Positions 51,312 through 58,064 of a DNA stretch of 64,000 nucleotides are shown here, in pieces. The translations under genes were made by a program, and so were the position numbers. Origin of the DNA: Pedobacter sp. ok626. GTDB lineage: Bacteria > Bacteroidota > Bacteroidia > Sphingobacteriales > Sphingobacteriaceae. The notes under the pieces were generated by a model. The model did no database searches. It was given only the letters and a program-made list of their open reading frames with translations, and was not told the DNA's origin. How positions within the stretch are numbered: position 1 is the first letter of the stretch; each line of letters begins with the position of its first letter. The stretch lies in contig NZ_FNEX01000013.1 of assembly GCF_900100435.1 (NCBI RefSeq), forward strand, positions 1-64,000. Reading direction: 5' to 3'.

Positions 51312-52278
51312 TTACTTCAAGAAGTAATTCTTGGCAATACCTATGCAAATCTACCCAATCTGGTGATTGATCTGCATTCAATTTAATTTTTTCCTTTAAA
51401 AAGATCGTAGGAGTAATTTCAATTTTATCATTTAAAACGAAGGAGCTTTGGTGAGATCCATTATTCAATTGTCCTACCTTCTTATTAAACTCTTCCAATT
51501 TTAGTCCCTTTTCATTAGAAGCCTTAAAAGTTGATGCTCCAAAGAAGTTGGCAAATTTTTCCAATTTAGATAGAGAAACTCCTTGGTCTTTTGCTCGTAT
51601 TACAATTTCAACAGTGAAACCATTGGTGTCTATTGAATTAACCACACCAATATCGTTAATTACGATGTCTTTTGAGTATTTCAATTCTTTAACAATGCTG
51701 TATCTTTTAAATTCTTCCTGAATTTTTGCAGGAGAGTAGTGTTCAACTGTTGGTCTATAAAAACCATCTGTTTTAAGCAAATTCTTAATCCAGTTTATAA
51801 AGACCTCGTTTATACTATCATCGGTATAACTTTGTAAGAATAAAAGTCCCTTAGAACTACCTTCTGGGGTATATAATAAAAAATAAAAGTTATCAAGTAC
51901 AATGTTCTTATCATTAATTTTACTTCTAGTGGTAGGTTTAGTGATATTACCTAATGAGCGATTTTGACCATACCGCCCCCCTTGGATAGTTCCGTGGATA
52001 AAATATTTGCTAGTATTTATTTTAATAGCTGTGTTGGTCACTCCACTTTGAGTTTGTTCTAGACCTAGACCTTTTTTCAGTTTTTTACTTAATACAAAGT
52101 CTTTATCGATCGATGATACAATGGATTCTAAAAATAATTTATGAGAATCCTTAAATTTATAATCTTCGGTTTTGATCTTGAATTTTGATTTCAAATAATC
52201 TTCAAAAGTATTATTAGGTGTCTCGGTCGTAGACTTAAGGTATATTTTGTAAATTTCTAGTTTGGGTGCGTGAGCCAT
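51274..52278 (-). CDS. hypothetical soluble protein coupled to a membrane protein
   Basis: 334 residues with no signal peptide or membrane helix. Begins MAHAPKLEIYKIYLKSTTET. It has a mixed alpha/beta make-up with a Ser/Gly-rich loop (GTIQGGRYGQNRSLGNI, about 95-111) and basic surface stretches (VLSKKLKKGLG). I recognise no family with confidence. DUF4747-like proteins have a similar size and start but I cannot verify it. Its stop lies inside the start of the membrane protein gene. An operator-like dyad (52293-52326) lies just upstream. Confidence 0.5.
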   Translation of the reverse strand: MAHAPKLEIYKIYLKSTTETPNNTFEDYLKSKFKIKTEDYKFKDSHKLFLESIVSSIDKDFVLSKKLKKGLGLEQTQSGVTNTAIKINTSKYFIHGTIQGGRYGQNRSLGNITKPTTRSKINDKNIVLDNFYFLLYTPEGSSKGLLFLQSYTDDSINEVFINWIKNLLKTDGFYRPTVEHYSPAKIQEEFKRYSIVKELKYSKDIVINDIGVVNSIDTNGFTVEIVIRAKDQGVSLSKLEKFANFFGASTFKASNEKGLKLEEFNKKVGQLNNGSHQSSFVLNDKIEITPTIFLKEKIKLNADQSPDWVDLHRYCQELLLEVIEEVYPEQNELS

Positions 52279-52292
52279 TAATTTTAGTTTTT

Positions 52293-52326
52293 ATTACAAT
52301 GATAACTATTTCATTATTATTGTAAT
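52293..52326. promoter_or_regulatory. operator-like dyad
   Basis: ATTACAAT (52293-52300) and ATTGTAAT (52319-52326) form a perfect 8-bp dyad, 15 to 48 bases before the ATG of the 52278 gene, in the spacer to the divergent HTH operon. The small XRE protein encoded at 52718 is a candidate ligand. Confidence 0.4.
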
Positions 52327-52434
52327 GTAATATTAGAAATAAAAATTTCTGTTGAACTTTACCTCCTTTTTATTGTGGGAATTTGTTTTGGTAAATTTTG
52401 ATTAATTAAACCTACTAGTTAGACCGATGTTTTT

Positions 52435-52728
52435 ATGAATGTTAGTTATTTTAAACCCCGTAAGTTTTTTAACTTTTTTCCTCATCCTTATGATGTTGGA
52501 AATCCAATAGGATCTTGGCACAAATATGAAGACAATCATTTTTTGAACAAATTGTATGAGATTGATGAAGATAAGTTTGGGGAATTCTACAAATACCACC
52601 TAACTCATACTTTACAAAACAATACTTGCAGTGAAAATGCCTTCTTTTTTAAGGTGTGGGGAATCGTTGAGGATAGAATCAAAAACTTGAAAGCCAAAGA
52701 CCCTTTCTCCAGCTATCATGATAGGTAG
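52435..52728 (+). CDS. small hypothetical protein co-transcribed with an HTH gene
   Basis: 97 residues, soluble, rich in aromatic and charged residues (FKPRKFFNFFPHPYDVGNPI; EDKFGEFYKYHLTHTLQNNT). No family recognised. Its 3' end overlaps the ATG of the XRE-type HTH gene by 11 bases, an operon typical of small regulator or toxin-antitoxin-like pairs. The one notable motif is the repeated HxxT near the middle. A regulator or antitoxin function is only suggested by context. Confidence 0.5.
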   Translation: MNVSYFKPRKFFNFFPHPYDVGNPIGSWHKYEDNHFLNKLYEIDEDKFGEFYKYHLTHTLQNNTCSENAFFFKVWGIVEDRIKNLKAKDPFSSYHDR

Positions 52729-52930
52729 GCTTAAAAGTCTCCGTAAGTCTAGTGGATATACCAGCCCAGATAAGTTTTCTTATGATAATAATCTAAATCG
52801 TTCTCAGTATGGTAAATATGAGGCGGGGAGCGCTAACATAACGATTGGTACATTGATTGGTATTCTTAATTGTTTTGGGGTAAGCTTAAGCGAGTTTTTC
52901 AATGAAGATTATGATGATCTAAACAAATAA
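52718..52930 (+). CDS. small XRE-family helix-turn-helix protein
   Basis: 70 residues, a single Cro/C1-type domain: MIGRLKSLRKSSGYTSPDKF, SYDNNLNRSQYGKYEAGSAN and IGTLIGILNCFGVSLSEFF, in the usual helix order. The SQYGKYEAG block is the recognition helix. It ends in an acidic tail (NEDYDDLNK). It overlaps the preceding gene by 11 bases and diverges from the 52278 gene with a dyad in between, so repression of the neighbouring operon is likely. Confidence 0.82.
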   Translation: MIGRLKSLRKSSGYTSPDKFSYDNNLNRSQYGKYEAGSANITIGTLIGILNCFGVSLSEFFNEDYDDLNK

Positions 52931-52989
52931 TGGAATACAGATTAATTGAGTAGCTAACAACAATATTCCCATAACTAAACGCAATCAAC

Positions 52990-53766
52990 ATGATGAAAAA
53001 TTTAGTATTTCTTAATGAAACAGATTTATCTAAATCCGTATACAGAGTCTTTAGTCTTGAACGCTTAGAAGAAATTTTCTTAGAGCAAAAACTTACTCTT
53101 GTAAAACCCAAGTTATGGGATGACCCATTTGAGAATTTTATACTTGGTGCGCAAAGTAGTTTACCCGATGGTACGCCATTCAATATTGGGTTTCGAGAAA
53201 ATTATTATGGGCAATGTTGGTCTTTAACTAAAGAAAGTGATGCAATGTGGCGTATTTATTCTCCTAAGGATGAAAGAGGAGAAACAAGCGGAGTAAAAGT
53301 TAAAACGACATTGCGAAAGCTGTTTACTCCTATGTATAATCTAGGTGGTAATTATCAAGATCAATATGGACAGAGTTATAATTTATCATCCTTCATTGGT
53401 AAGGTTAAGTATGCCTCTACTCCAAAATTATTAGGCATGCTTAATGATAAAACAAGAATGGGGAATAAAATCTTTGATCAATCAGGATGGGGACAAGCTT
53501 CTACTTTTTATTTTAAAAGATGGGCCTTTAGGCATGAAAACGAAATTAGGCTAATTTTTCGTGGCGAAAATAATGCATTTGACATTTTCAAGATTGATAT
53601 TGATCCTTTTGATCTTTTTGATGAAATTGTATTAGATCCACGTATGACAACCGAAAAAGCTAATTTAGCGAAAGAACAAATAAGGGCTTGGGGATATAAC
53701 AAAAAAATTATTCAATCAGGATTATATAAGATTCCTAACTTAAGCATAAGTTTACCAATATATTAA
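52990..53766 (+). CDS. DUF2971 protein
   Basis: 258 residues. The DUF2971 signature appears as VYRVFSLERLEEIF, LTLVKPKLWDDPFENF and YYGQCWSLTKESDAMWRIYS, and later FYFKRWAFRHENEIRLIFRG. DUF2971 proteins of unknown activity are common next to integrases and defence loci. No catalytic centre is established, although the conserved Trp and Glu/Arg near FRHENEIRLI look functional. It lies 60 bases after the HTH gene on the same strand. A bidirectional terminator follows at 53801. Confidence 0.82.
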   Translation: MMKNLVFLNETDLSKSVYRVFSLERLEEIFLEQKLTLVKPKLWDDPFENFILGAQSSLPDGTPFNIGFRENYYGQCWSLTKESDAMWRIYSPKDERGETSGVKVKTTLRKLFTPMYNLGGNYQDQYGQSYNLSSFIGKVKYASTPKLLGMLNDKTRMGNKIFDQSGWGQASTFYFKRWAFRHENEIRLIFRGENNAFDIFKIDIDPFDLFDEIVLDPRMTTEKANLAKEQIRAWGYNKKIIQSGLYKIPNLSISLPIY

Positions 53767-53800
53767 GAGTGATGGATTTTTTAATGATTTGATCAAAATG

Positions 53801-53845
53801 TATAGAAAAGCATGGATGGTTTCCGACCCTCCCTGCTTTTCTATA
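53801..53845. terminator. bidirectional terminator
   Basis: TATAGAAAAGCA (53801-53812) and TGCTTTTCTATA (53834-53845) form a perfect 12-bp stem with a 21-base loop between the convergent DUF2971 and integrase genes. T-rich bases lie in the arms on both strands. Confidence 0.65.
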
Positions 53846-53869
53846 TTAACAGCTTTTGATTAGATATGA

Positions 53870-54940
53870 TTATTGCATGGTAATAATTTCATATTTCTTT
53901 TTCAATAGTGCCATATCAGCGCCAACTTTAATATCCAGTATTTTAGCATAGTGTTGTGTAGTTTGAATATTAGTATGCCCCAGCATTTTAGAAACGCTTT
54001 CAATAGGAATTCCATTTAATAATGTAACCGTTGTAGCAAATGTATGCCTTGCAATATGGAAAGTGATTTGTTTCTGTATACCGCAGAAGTCTGCAATCTC
54101 TTTTAAATAGCTGTTCATCTTCTGATTGCTAGATACCAACAAAGGAATGCGAGAAGGCACATTTGTTTTTTGTCTATTTATAGAAATCCATTTTTCGCCA
54201 TCTATGCCAGTCACAATATCACCTTTTTTTAAATTCTTAACATCCACATAGGCAAGGCCAGTATAACAACAGAATAAAAATATATCCCTTACTTGCGCTA
54301 ACCTTTCAGAAACCAGCGACTTATTGGCTATAAGCTTTATTCCTTCTTCATTAAGGTAAACCCGATCAACCTTTTTAATCTTGTTTTTATAGTTTTGAAA
54401 TGGGTCGGTAGCCAGCAACCCGTTGGTGAGGCAAATACGAATAATCTTGCCGAAGTTCTTCAAGTATTTCACCGCGGAATTATTGGCGCATTTACGGACA
54501 GACCGTAAGTAAAAATCGTATTCAGTTATAAAAGCATGGTCTACTTTTCTAATGTCTATATCACTGATGTTGTATTTCCATTGTAAGAACTCCACTGTGT
54601 GCTTTAAAGAGGTTCTGTAACGTTCCGCAGTGCCTTTAGAGAACTCAGAGCCTACCAATGTTTGCATTTTGTTGTTATGGTCTTTAAATACATCAATTAA
54701 GGTACATTGCTTTTCTATCTTTCCCTGAAACTGATCTCGTAAGCGCTCGGCAGTGATGGCATCGTCCTTTTCTGTTAATTGTCGATGTGCCTCGAATACC
54801 TTGTTTTGCAAGTCGTCCAGATAAGCATTAAAGGATTTTACTTCTTCTTTTTTTTTGCCATTACTACGACCTGATATCGTTTTCCATTGTGAAGGTTCAC
54901 AACTACGACCAGTGGTAACTTCCGCACGGTTGCCATTCAC
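53870..54940 (-). CDS. tyrosine recombinase (island integrase), 5'-truncated
   Basis: 356 residues from GTG 54940. SAM-like core-binding domain (about 80-180) and catalytic domain with Lys258, HIARH (His295, Arg298), LGHT (His322) and the nucleophile in THYAKI-like QHYAKI (Tyr331). The first catalytic Arg is replaced (TGLAYVD, Ala230), as in CTnDOT-type integrases. In-frame codons upstream of the GTG (SLYLRIT) match the usual N-terminal arm domain, but an in-frame TGA at 54983-54985 cuts it off, and no ATG lies between. The first 20 or so family residues are thus missing, and arm-site binding may be impaired. It lies next to tRNA-Ser. Confidence 0.85.
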   Translation of the reverse strand: MNGNRAEVTTGRSCEPSQWKTISGRSNGKKKEEVKSFNAYLDDLQNKVFEAHRQLTEKDDAITAERLRDQFQGKIEKQCTLIDVFKDHNNKMQTLVGSEFSKGTAERYRTSLKHTVEFLQWKYNISDIDIRKVDHAFITEYDFYLRSVRKCANNSAVKYLKNFGKIIRICLTNGLLATDPFQNYKNKIKKVDRVYLNEEGIKLIANKSLVSERLAQVRDIFLFCCYTGLAYVDVKNLKKGDIVTGIDGEKWISINRQKTNVPSRIPLLVSSNQKMNSYLKEIADFCGIQKQITFHIARHTFATTVTLLNGIPIESVSKMLGHTNIQTTQHYAKILDIKVGADMALLKKKYEIITMQ

Positions 54941-54972
54941 GGTAATGCGAAGATAGAGAGAAGCAGGGGGAT

Positions 54973-55087
54973 ACTCACCGAATCATTCACCTATAGGATT
55001 GGGATTCGTGCGAAAATTGTATCCCTTTAAAATGCAAAAAGCCTGAGATCTTTCGATTCGGGCTTTTCTCGGTTTTGATACCATTTT
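54973..55087 (-). repeat. dispersed terminator repeat, copy D
   Basis: The copy runs from ACTCACCGAATCATTCACCT (54973-54992) to GGTTTTGATACCAT and abuts the tRNA end. Blocks match copy C (28937-29053) throughout. Its left edge coincides with the point where integrase homology stops, which indicates that the repeat or its parent site truncated the gene. Confidence 0.7.
55037..55067 (-). terminator. terminator of tRNA-Ser
   Basis: AAAAGCCTGAGATC and GATTCGGGCTTTT pair as an approximately 11-bp stem with two G-U pairs. On the minus strand the T-run follows. It ends about 20 bases past the CCA end of tRNA-Ser. Confidence 0.65.
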
Positions 55088-55176
55088 GGCGGAGAGTGGG
55101 GGATTCGAACCCGCGGACCCTTTGACAAGTCAACAGTTTTCAAGACTGCCGCAATCGACCACTCTGCCAACTCTCC
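55087..55176 (-). tRNA. tRNA-Ser(UGA)
   Basis: The minus strand begins GGAGAGTTGGCAGAGTGGTC at 55176. The acceptor stem GGAGAGT pairs with ACTCTCC, the anticodon loop CTTGAAA gives UGA, the long variable arm (GTTGACTTGTCAAAGGGTC) is that of a class II tRNA, and the T-arm is GGTTCGAATCC. The discriminator is G and CCA is encoded (55087-55089). The 3' end is the attachment site of the island to its left. Confidence 0.95.
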
Positions 55177-55343
55177 GGCGCAAAAGTACAAATATGTACC
55201 AATTCCACAAACAAGAATCGGTCTCTAGGCCTTACCTACGCTGATTATTAAGCTATTTAAATTTGTTTTCTGGTATTTTATCCGCTAAAGGTAATATTTT
55301 GCACTACTCTATATCGGCACATGTTTTGAAGAACGAGTAGGTA

Positions 55344-55351
55344 TATCTTTG
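55344..55351 (+). promoter_or_regulatory. -7 box of the RidA-like gene
   Basis: TATCTTTG (55344-55351), a full TAnnTTTG match 31 bases before the ATG at 55383. A TTTTG lies 15 bases before it, closer than the usual 19, so the -33 element is uncertain. Confidence 0.4.
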
Positions 55352-55382
55352 CTCAAAATAAAAAAACCTTAAATTGAAAAAC

Positions 55383-55793
55383 ATGACTAACATTATTCAT
55401 AAAAACCCGAAAAGACTTTTTGATCCCACTCCATTCGCTTTTTCACATTCTACAAGTACTCCGGATAATGGTAGATATGTTTTTATATCTGGGCAAAGTG
55501 GCGGCGAGGACTTAGAGCATACTCTCTCAAATGATTTTAGAAGACAAGTTCAATTCGCATTATTAAACTTAGAAATAGTGCTCCAAGAGTACAAACTAAA
55601 ACCTGATGATGTCCTTAAAATTACCATATTAATTGTTGACCATGATCAGGAAAAGCTTAAGATATGGACAGAGGAAATGCATAAAGTATGGACGAATAAT
55701 AAATTCCCAGCAAGTACATTAATTCCAGTTCCAAGACTAGCTTTAGATGGCATGCTAATAGAAGTTGATGCTATCACATTTATGCCATCTTAA
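55383..55793 (+). CDS. RidA/YjgF-family protein
   Basis: About 136 residues from ATG 55383 (a TTG nine bases earlier is unlikely). RidA blocks: GRYVFISGQSGGEDLEHTLS, DFRRQVQFALLNLEIVLQEY, DDVLKITILIVDH and STLIPVPRLALDGMLIEVDA. RidA trimers hydrolyse reactive enamines from PLP enzymes. The catalytic Arg position reads ValPro-Arg-Leu, and the final Glu is kept. The sequence is somewhat divergent in the centre, so it may belong to a RidA subgroup without enamine deaminase activity. A single gene, convergent with the GH78 gene. Confidence 0.85.
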   Translation: MTNIIHKNPKRLFDPTPFAFSHSTSTPDNGRYVFISGQSGGEDLEHTLSNDFRRQVQFALLNLEIVLQEYKLKPDDVLKITILIVDHDQEKLKIWTEEMHKVWTNNKFPASTLIPVPRLALDGMLIEVDAITFMPS

Positions 55794-55801
55794 ACTACGC
55801 T

Positions 55802-58057
55802 CTACAAATATTTTACTTCCCAGCTATATACTCCGGGTTCTACATCAGCGATTTTCCAGAATTTGCCTTCTGGGATCGCTTTAATTGTCCTACCATTTTT
55901 CAGTATGCGGTCATTTGCCATTCGTCTTGGCAGGTATACCATTCCTGTTGAGTTTGGCGGGGTTATGGTTTGCAAAAGAAACTGTTCTGGGGTATTTGTA
56001 AATGCAACTTTTACCTTTCCCCGTAAGGTAGATAATTGTAATTCTGCTGTATTAAGCGTGCCGGGTTGGGGCTTGATCAGTATGGAGCCAAAAGCAGGAG
56101 ATAAAGGTTCTACGCCCATTAATTTTCTGACAATGATGTTTGCAGGAGCTGCACCCCAGGCATGGTTCCAGTCCTGGTTCTTCTTATATTCGGTATCCCA
56201 GGCTTCAGTTGTCATCGTAGCACCGCTTCGCAACATATTGTACCAGCTGCGTTTGTCTGTTGCGGTTAAAAGTTTTAGTGCATATTGGGCTTGATGGTTA
56301 TCATAAAGGCCGTCTAACAGAAACTGAGCGCCATATACACTACAGGCCATTCCTCTGGAGCGGATATGATCTAGTACGCGCGCTTTGTTGTTTTCGGGAA
56401 CCAGGTTAAAAGCCATTGCAAACATATTGGCGTGAAGAGAGCTGTGCGAGGTCTCTTCTCCATCTTTTATGATTCCTGTCTCGGGGTCAACAAAGGCACG
56501 TTGGAAAGCCAATTTTACCTTGGCAGCCTGTGTAGCAAAGAAATCGGCATCTTTCGTTTCGCCCAGTTTTCGCGCTATCTTTTCTACACTAATCAGGGCC
56601 TGGTAATGAAAAGCATTTACAACTGAATTGTATGCCGTAAACACAAAGCCATCCGTTTCGCCGGGGGCATGTTTGGGGATGCTAAAACCTCCCTTTTGTG
56701 GCCAGTCTACGATGTCCTCCAGAATGGAATGTCCGTTGAAGTTTTCAAAGTAAATGGATTTGGTAAATGTGCTGTCCTGTTTCCCAGTTTTCGTGCTGAT
56801 AAGTCCATCCGGCCTCCCCAGAGGAAGTAACAATTTGGCTTTCAATTGTGGGTAAATTACTTTAACGGCACGGATATCGCCAGAGTAGAGGTAATCGTTC
56901 CATCCAATCAACAAGTTTTGTAGCGACCATTCTGTAGGCCAGGTAGCATGGTAGATCAAATATGCCAGAGACCTTTTGACCATGTTAAATTCTGCATCAA
57001 CGGCATAATGGGAGAGCTGATTGATGAGTACATCGGCTTCATAGGGTATCCGTTCTCGGTCGCCATCCACATACAATCCGGTAAAGGAAGTGGCTTTAAT
57101 GGTATGCTTAGAAAGGTCCCAGACCTGGTTTAACAGTGTATCTGAGGATTTAAATGAGGAAGCATCATCATCAAAAGGATAATTAACGGCATTGCGCCAC
57201 ACACTGTCGATCTTGATGTTTTTGTTTGCTTCTATTTCAGCATAGCGGAAAGGCAATACTTCGCCAATATATTCGGGCATAAGAATGGCCTTAGAGCCTG
57301 TATTTTGTTTATCAGCTGTAAACTTTGGTTCGTAATTATGTGTGCCCGATTTTAGTGGGATCGTTAGCAAGCGATAACGGATGTGGCCTTTTGGTGCTCT
57401 GTCAACCTGCCCGGTTGCTGTAATGGCTTCGCCAATATGAACACGTAGGGTATCTGTTCCGGTTGAAGAGGAAGCTTTGATACGGAATTGTCCGAATGCA
57501 GCTTTACCAAAGTCGAACCGGACGTTGTTATTGTTTAGCTGACTACTCCCGCTGGGTAGCTGTTCCCATTTGGTCAATGCATGAAAGGCGGTTTGATCCT
57601 GTTTTAGCTCAGTACCAGTGGTAAATGCTGTCGGCTTTGAAAAAGCACTGACCATTGACTTATTGTTCCATACCATCACTTTCCAATAGTAAGTACTATT
57701 GGGTTTCAGCTTATTTCCTTTGTATGGAATGCCAGGCTGCCATTTTCCGGTTACTTTTCGGGAATCCCAGGCATCGCCCAGGTTTGCAGAAAGGTTTTCA
57801 GGTGTCGAAGAAACCAGTATACGATATGCGGTTTGATGGCTGCCCTGGCTAAGATCGTTCATTACCCAGGTAAAATATGGACGCTCATTGGCAGTAAGAA
57901 CAGTCGGATAGGGGCGACCCAATGGGCTCTCAGACAAAAGCAGATCTACCCGTAATGCGGATGGTGCTTTTAAAGATTGAGAGCTTGCTTTTACCGCCGA
58001 AATTGCAAGTAAAACAGTTAAAAAGTATTTCGCTGGTGCTAAGGATAAACAGTTCAT
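55802..58057 (-). CDS. GH78 alpha-L-rhamnosidase-like glycoside hydrolase
   Basis: 751 residues with a Sec signal (FLTVLLAISAVKASSQ). An N-terminal Fn3-like bacterial rhamnosidase domain (SALRVDLLLSESPLGRPYPT and WVMNDLSQGSHQTAYRILVS), beta-sandwich carbohydrate-binding parts, and an (alpha/alpha)6 barrel with DGDRERIPYEADVLINQLSH (about 328-347, the general-acid region) and TMTTEAWDTEYKKNQDWNHAWG. In family members the Glu of the TTEAW motif is the general base. It removes terminal alpha-L-rhamnose from plant glycans or flavonoid glycosides in the periplasm. Last gene of the right-hand operon, seven bases after GH127. Confidence 0.88.
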   Translation of the reverse strand: MNCLSLAPAKYFLTVLLAISAVKASSQSLKAPSALRVDLLLSESPLGRPYPTVLTANERPYFTWVMNDLSQGSHQTAYRILVSSTPENLSANLGDAWDSRKVTGKWQPGIPYKGNKLKPNSTYYWKVMVWNNKSMVSAFSKPTAFTTGTELKQDQTAFHALTKWEQLPSGSSQLNNNNVRFDFGKAAFGQFRIKASSSTGTDTLRVHIGEAITATGQVDRAPKGHIRYRLLTIPLKSGTHNYEPKFTADKQNTGSKAILMPEYIGEVLPFRYAEIEANKNIKIDSVWRNAVNYPFDDDASSFKSSDTLLNQVWDLSKHTIKATSFTGLYVDGDRERIPYEADVLINQLSHYAVDAEFNMVKRSLAYLIYHATWPTEWSLQNLLIGWNDYLYSGDIRAVKVIYPQLKAKLLLPLGRPDGLISTKTGKQDSTFTKSIYFENFNGHSILEDIVDWPQKGGFSIPKHAPGETDGFVFTAYNSVVNAFHYQALISVEKIARKLGETKDADFFATQAAKVKLAFQRAFVDPETGIIKDGEETSHSSLHANMFAMAFNLVPENNKARVLDHIRSRGMACSVYGAQFLLDGLYDNHQAQYALKLLTATDKRSWYNMLRSGATMTTEAWDTEYKKNQDWNHAWGAAPANIIVRKLMGVEPLSPAFGSILIKPQPGTLNTAELQLSTLRGKVKVAFTNTPEQFLLQTITPPNSTGMVYLPRRMANDRILKNGRTIKAIPEGKFWKIADVEPGVYSWEVKYL

Positions 58058-58064
58058 TTACATT

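Larger units (their letters stand above)
41529..55102. mobile_element. tRNA-Ser genomic island carrying defence-type genes
   Basis: GCGGAGAGTGGGGG occurs at 41529-41542 and at 55089-55102 in direct orientation. The right copy is the 3' end of tRNA-Ser. Similarity continues past the 14 bases (12 of 15 next positions), as if the left copy were a decayed tRNA T-arm. The integrase gene (53870-54940) lies next to the tRNA, the usual order. The 13.6-kb interior is AT-rich and carries nuclease, ATPase and membrane-partner genes. The truncated integrase start suggests the island may no longer excise by itself. Confidence 0.7.
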
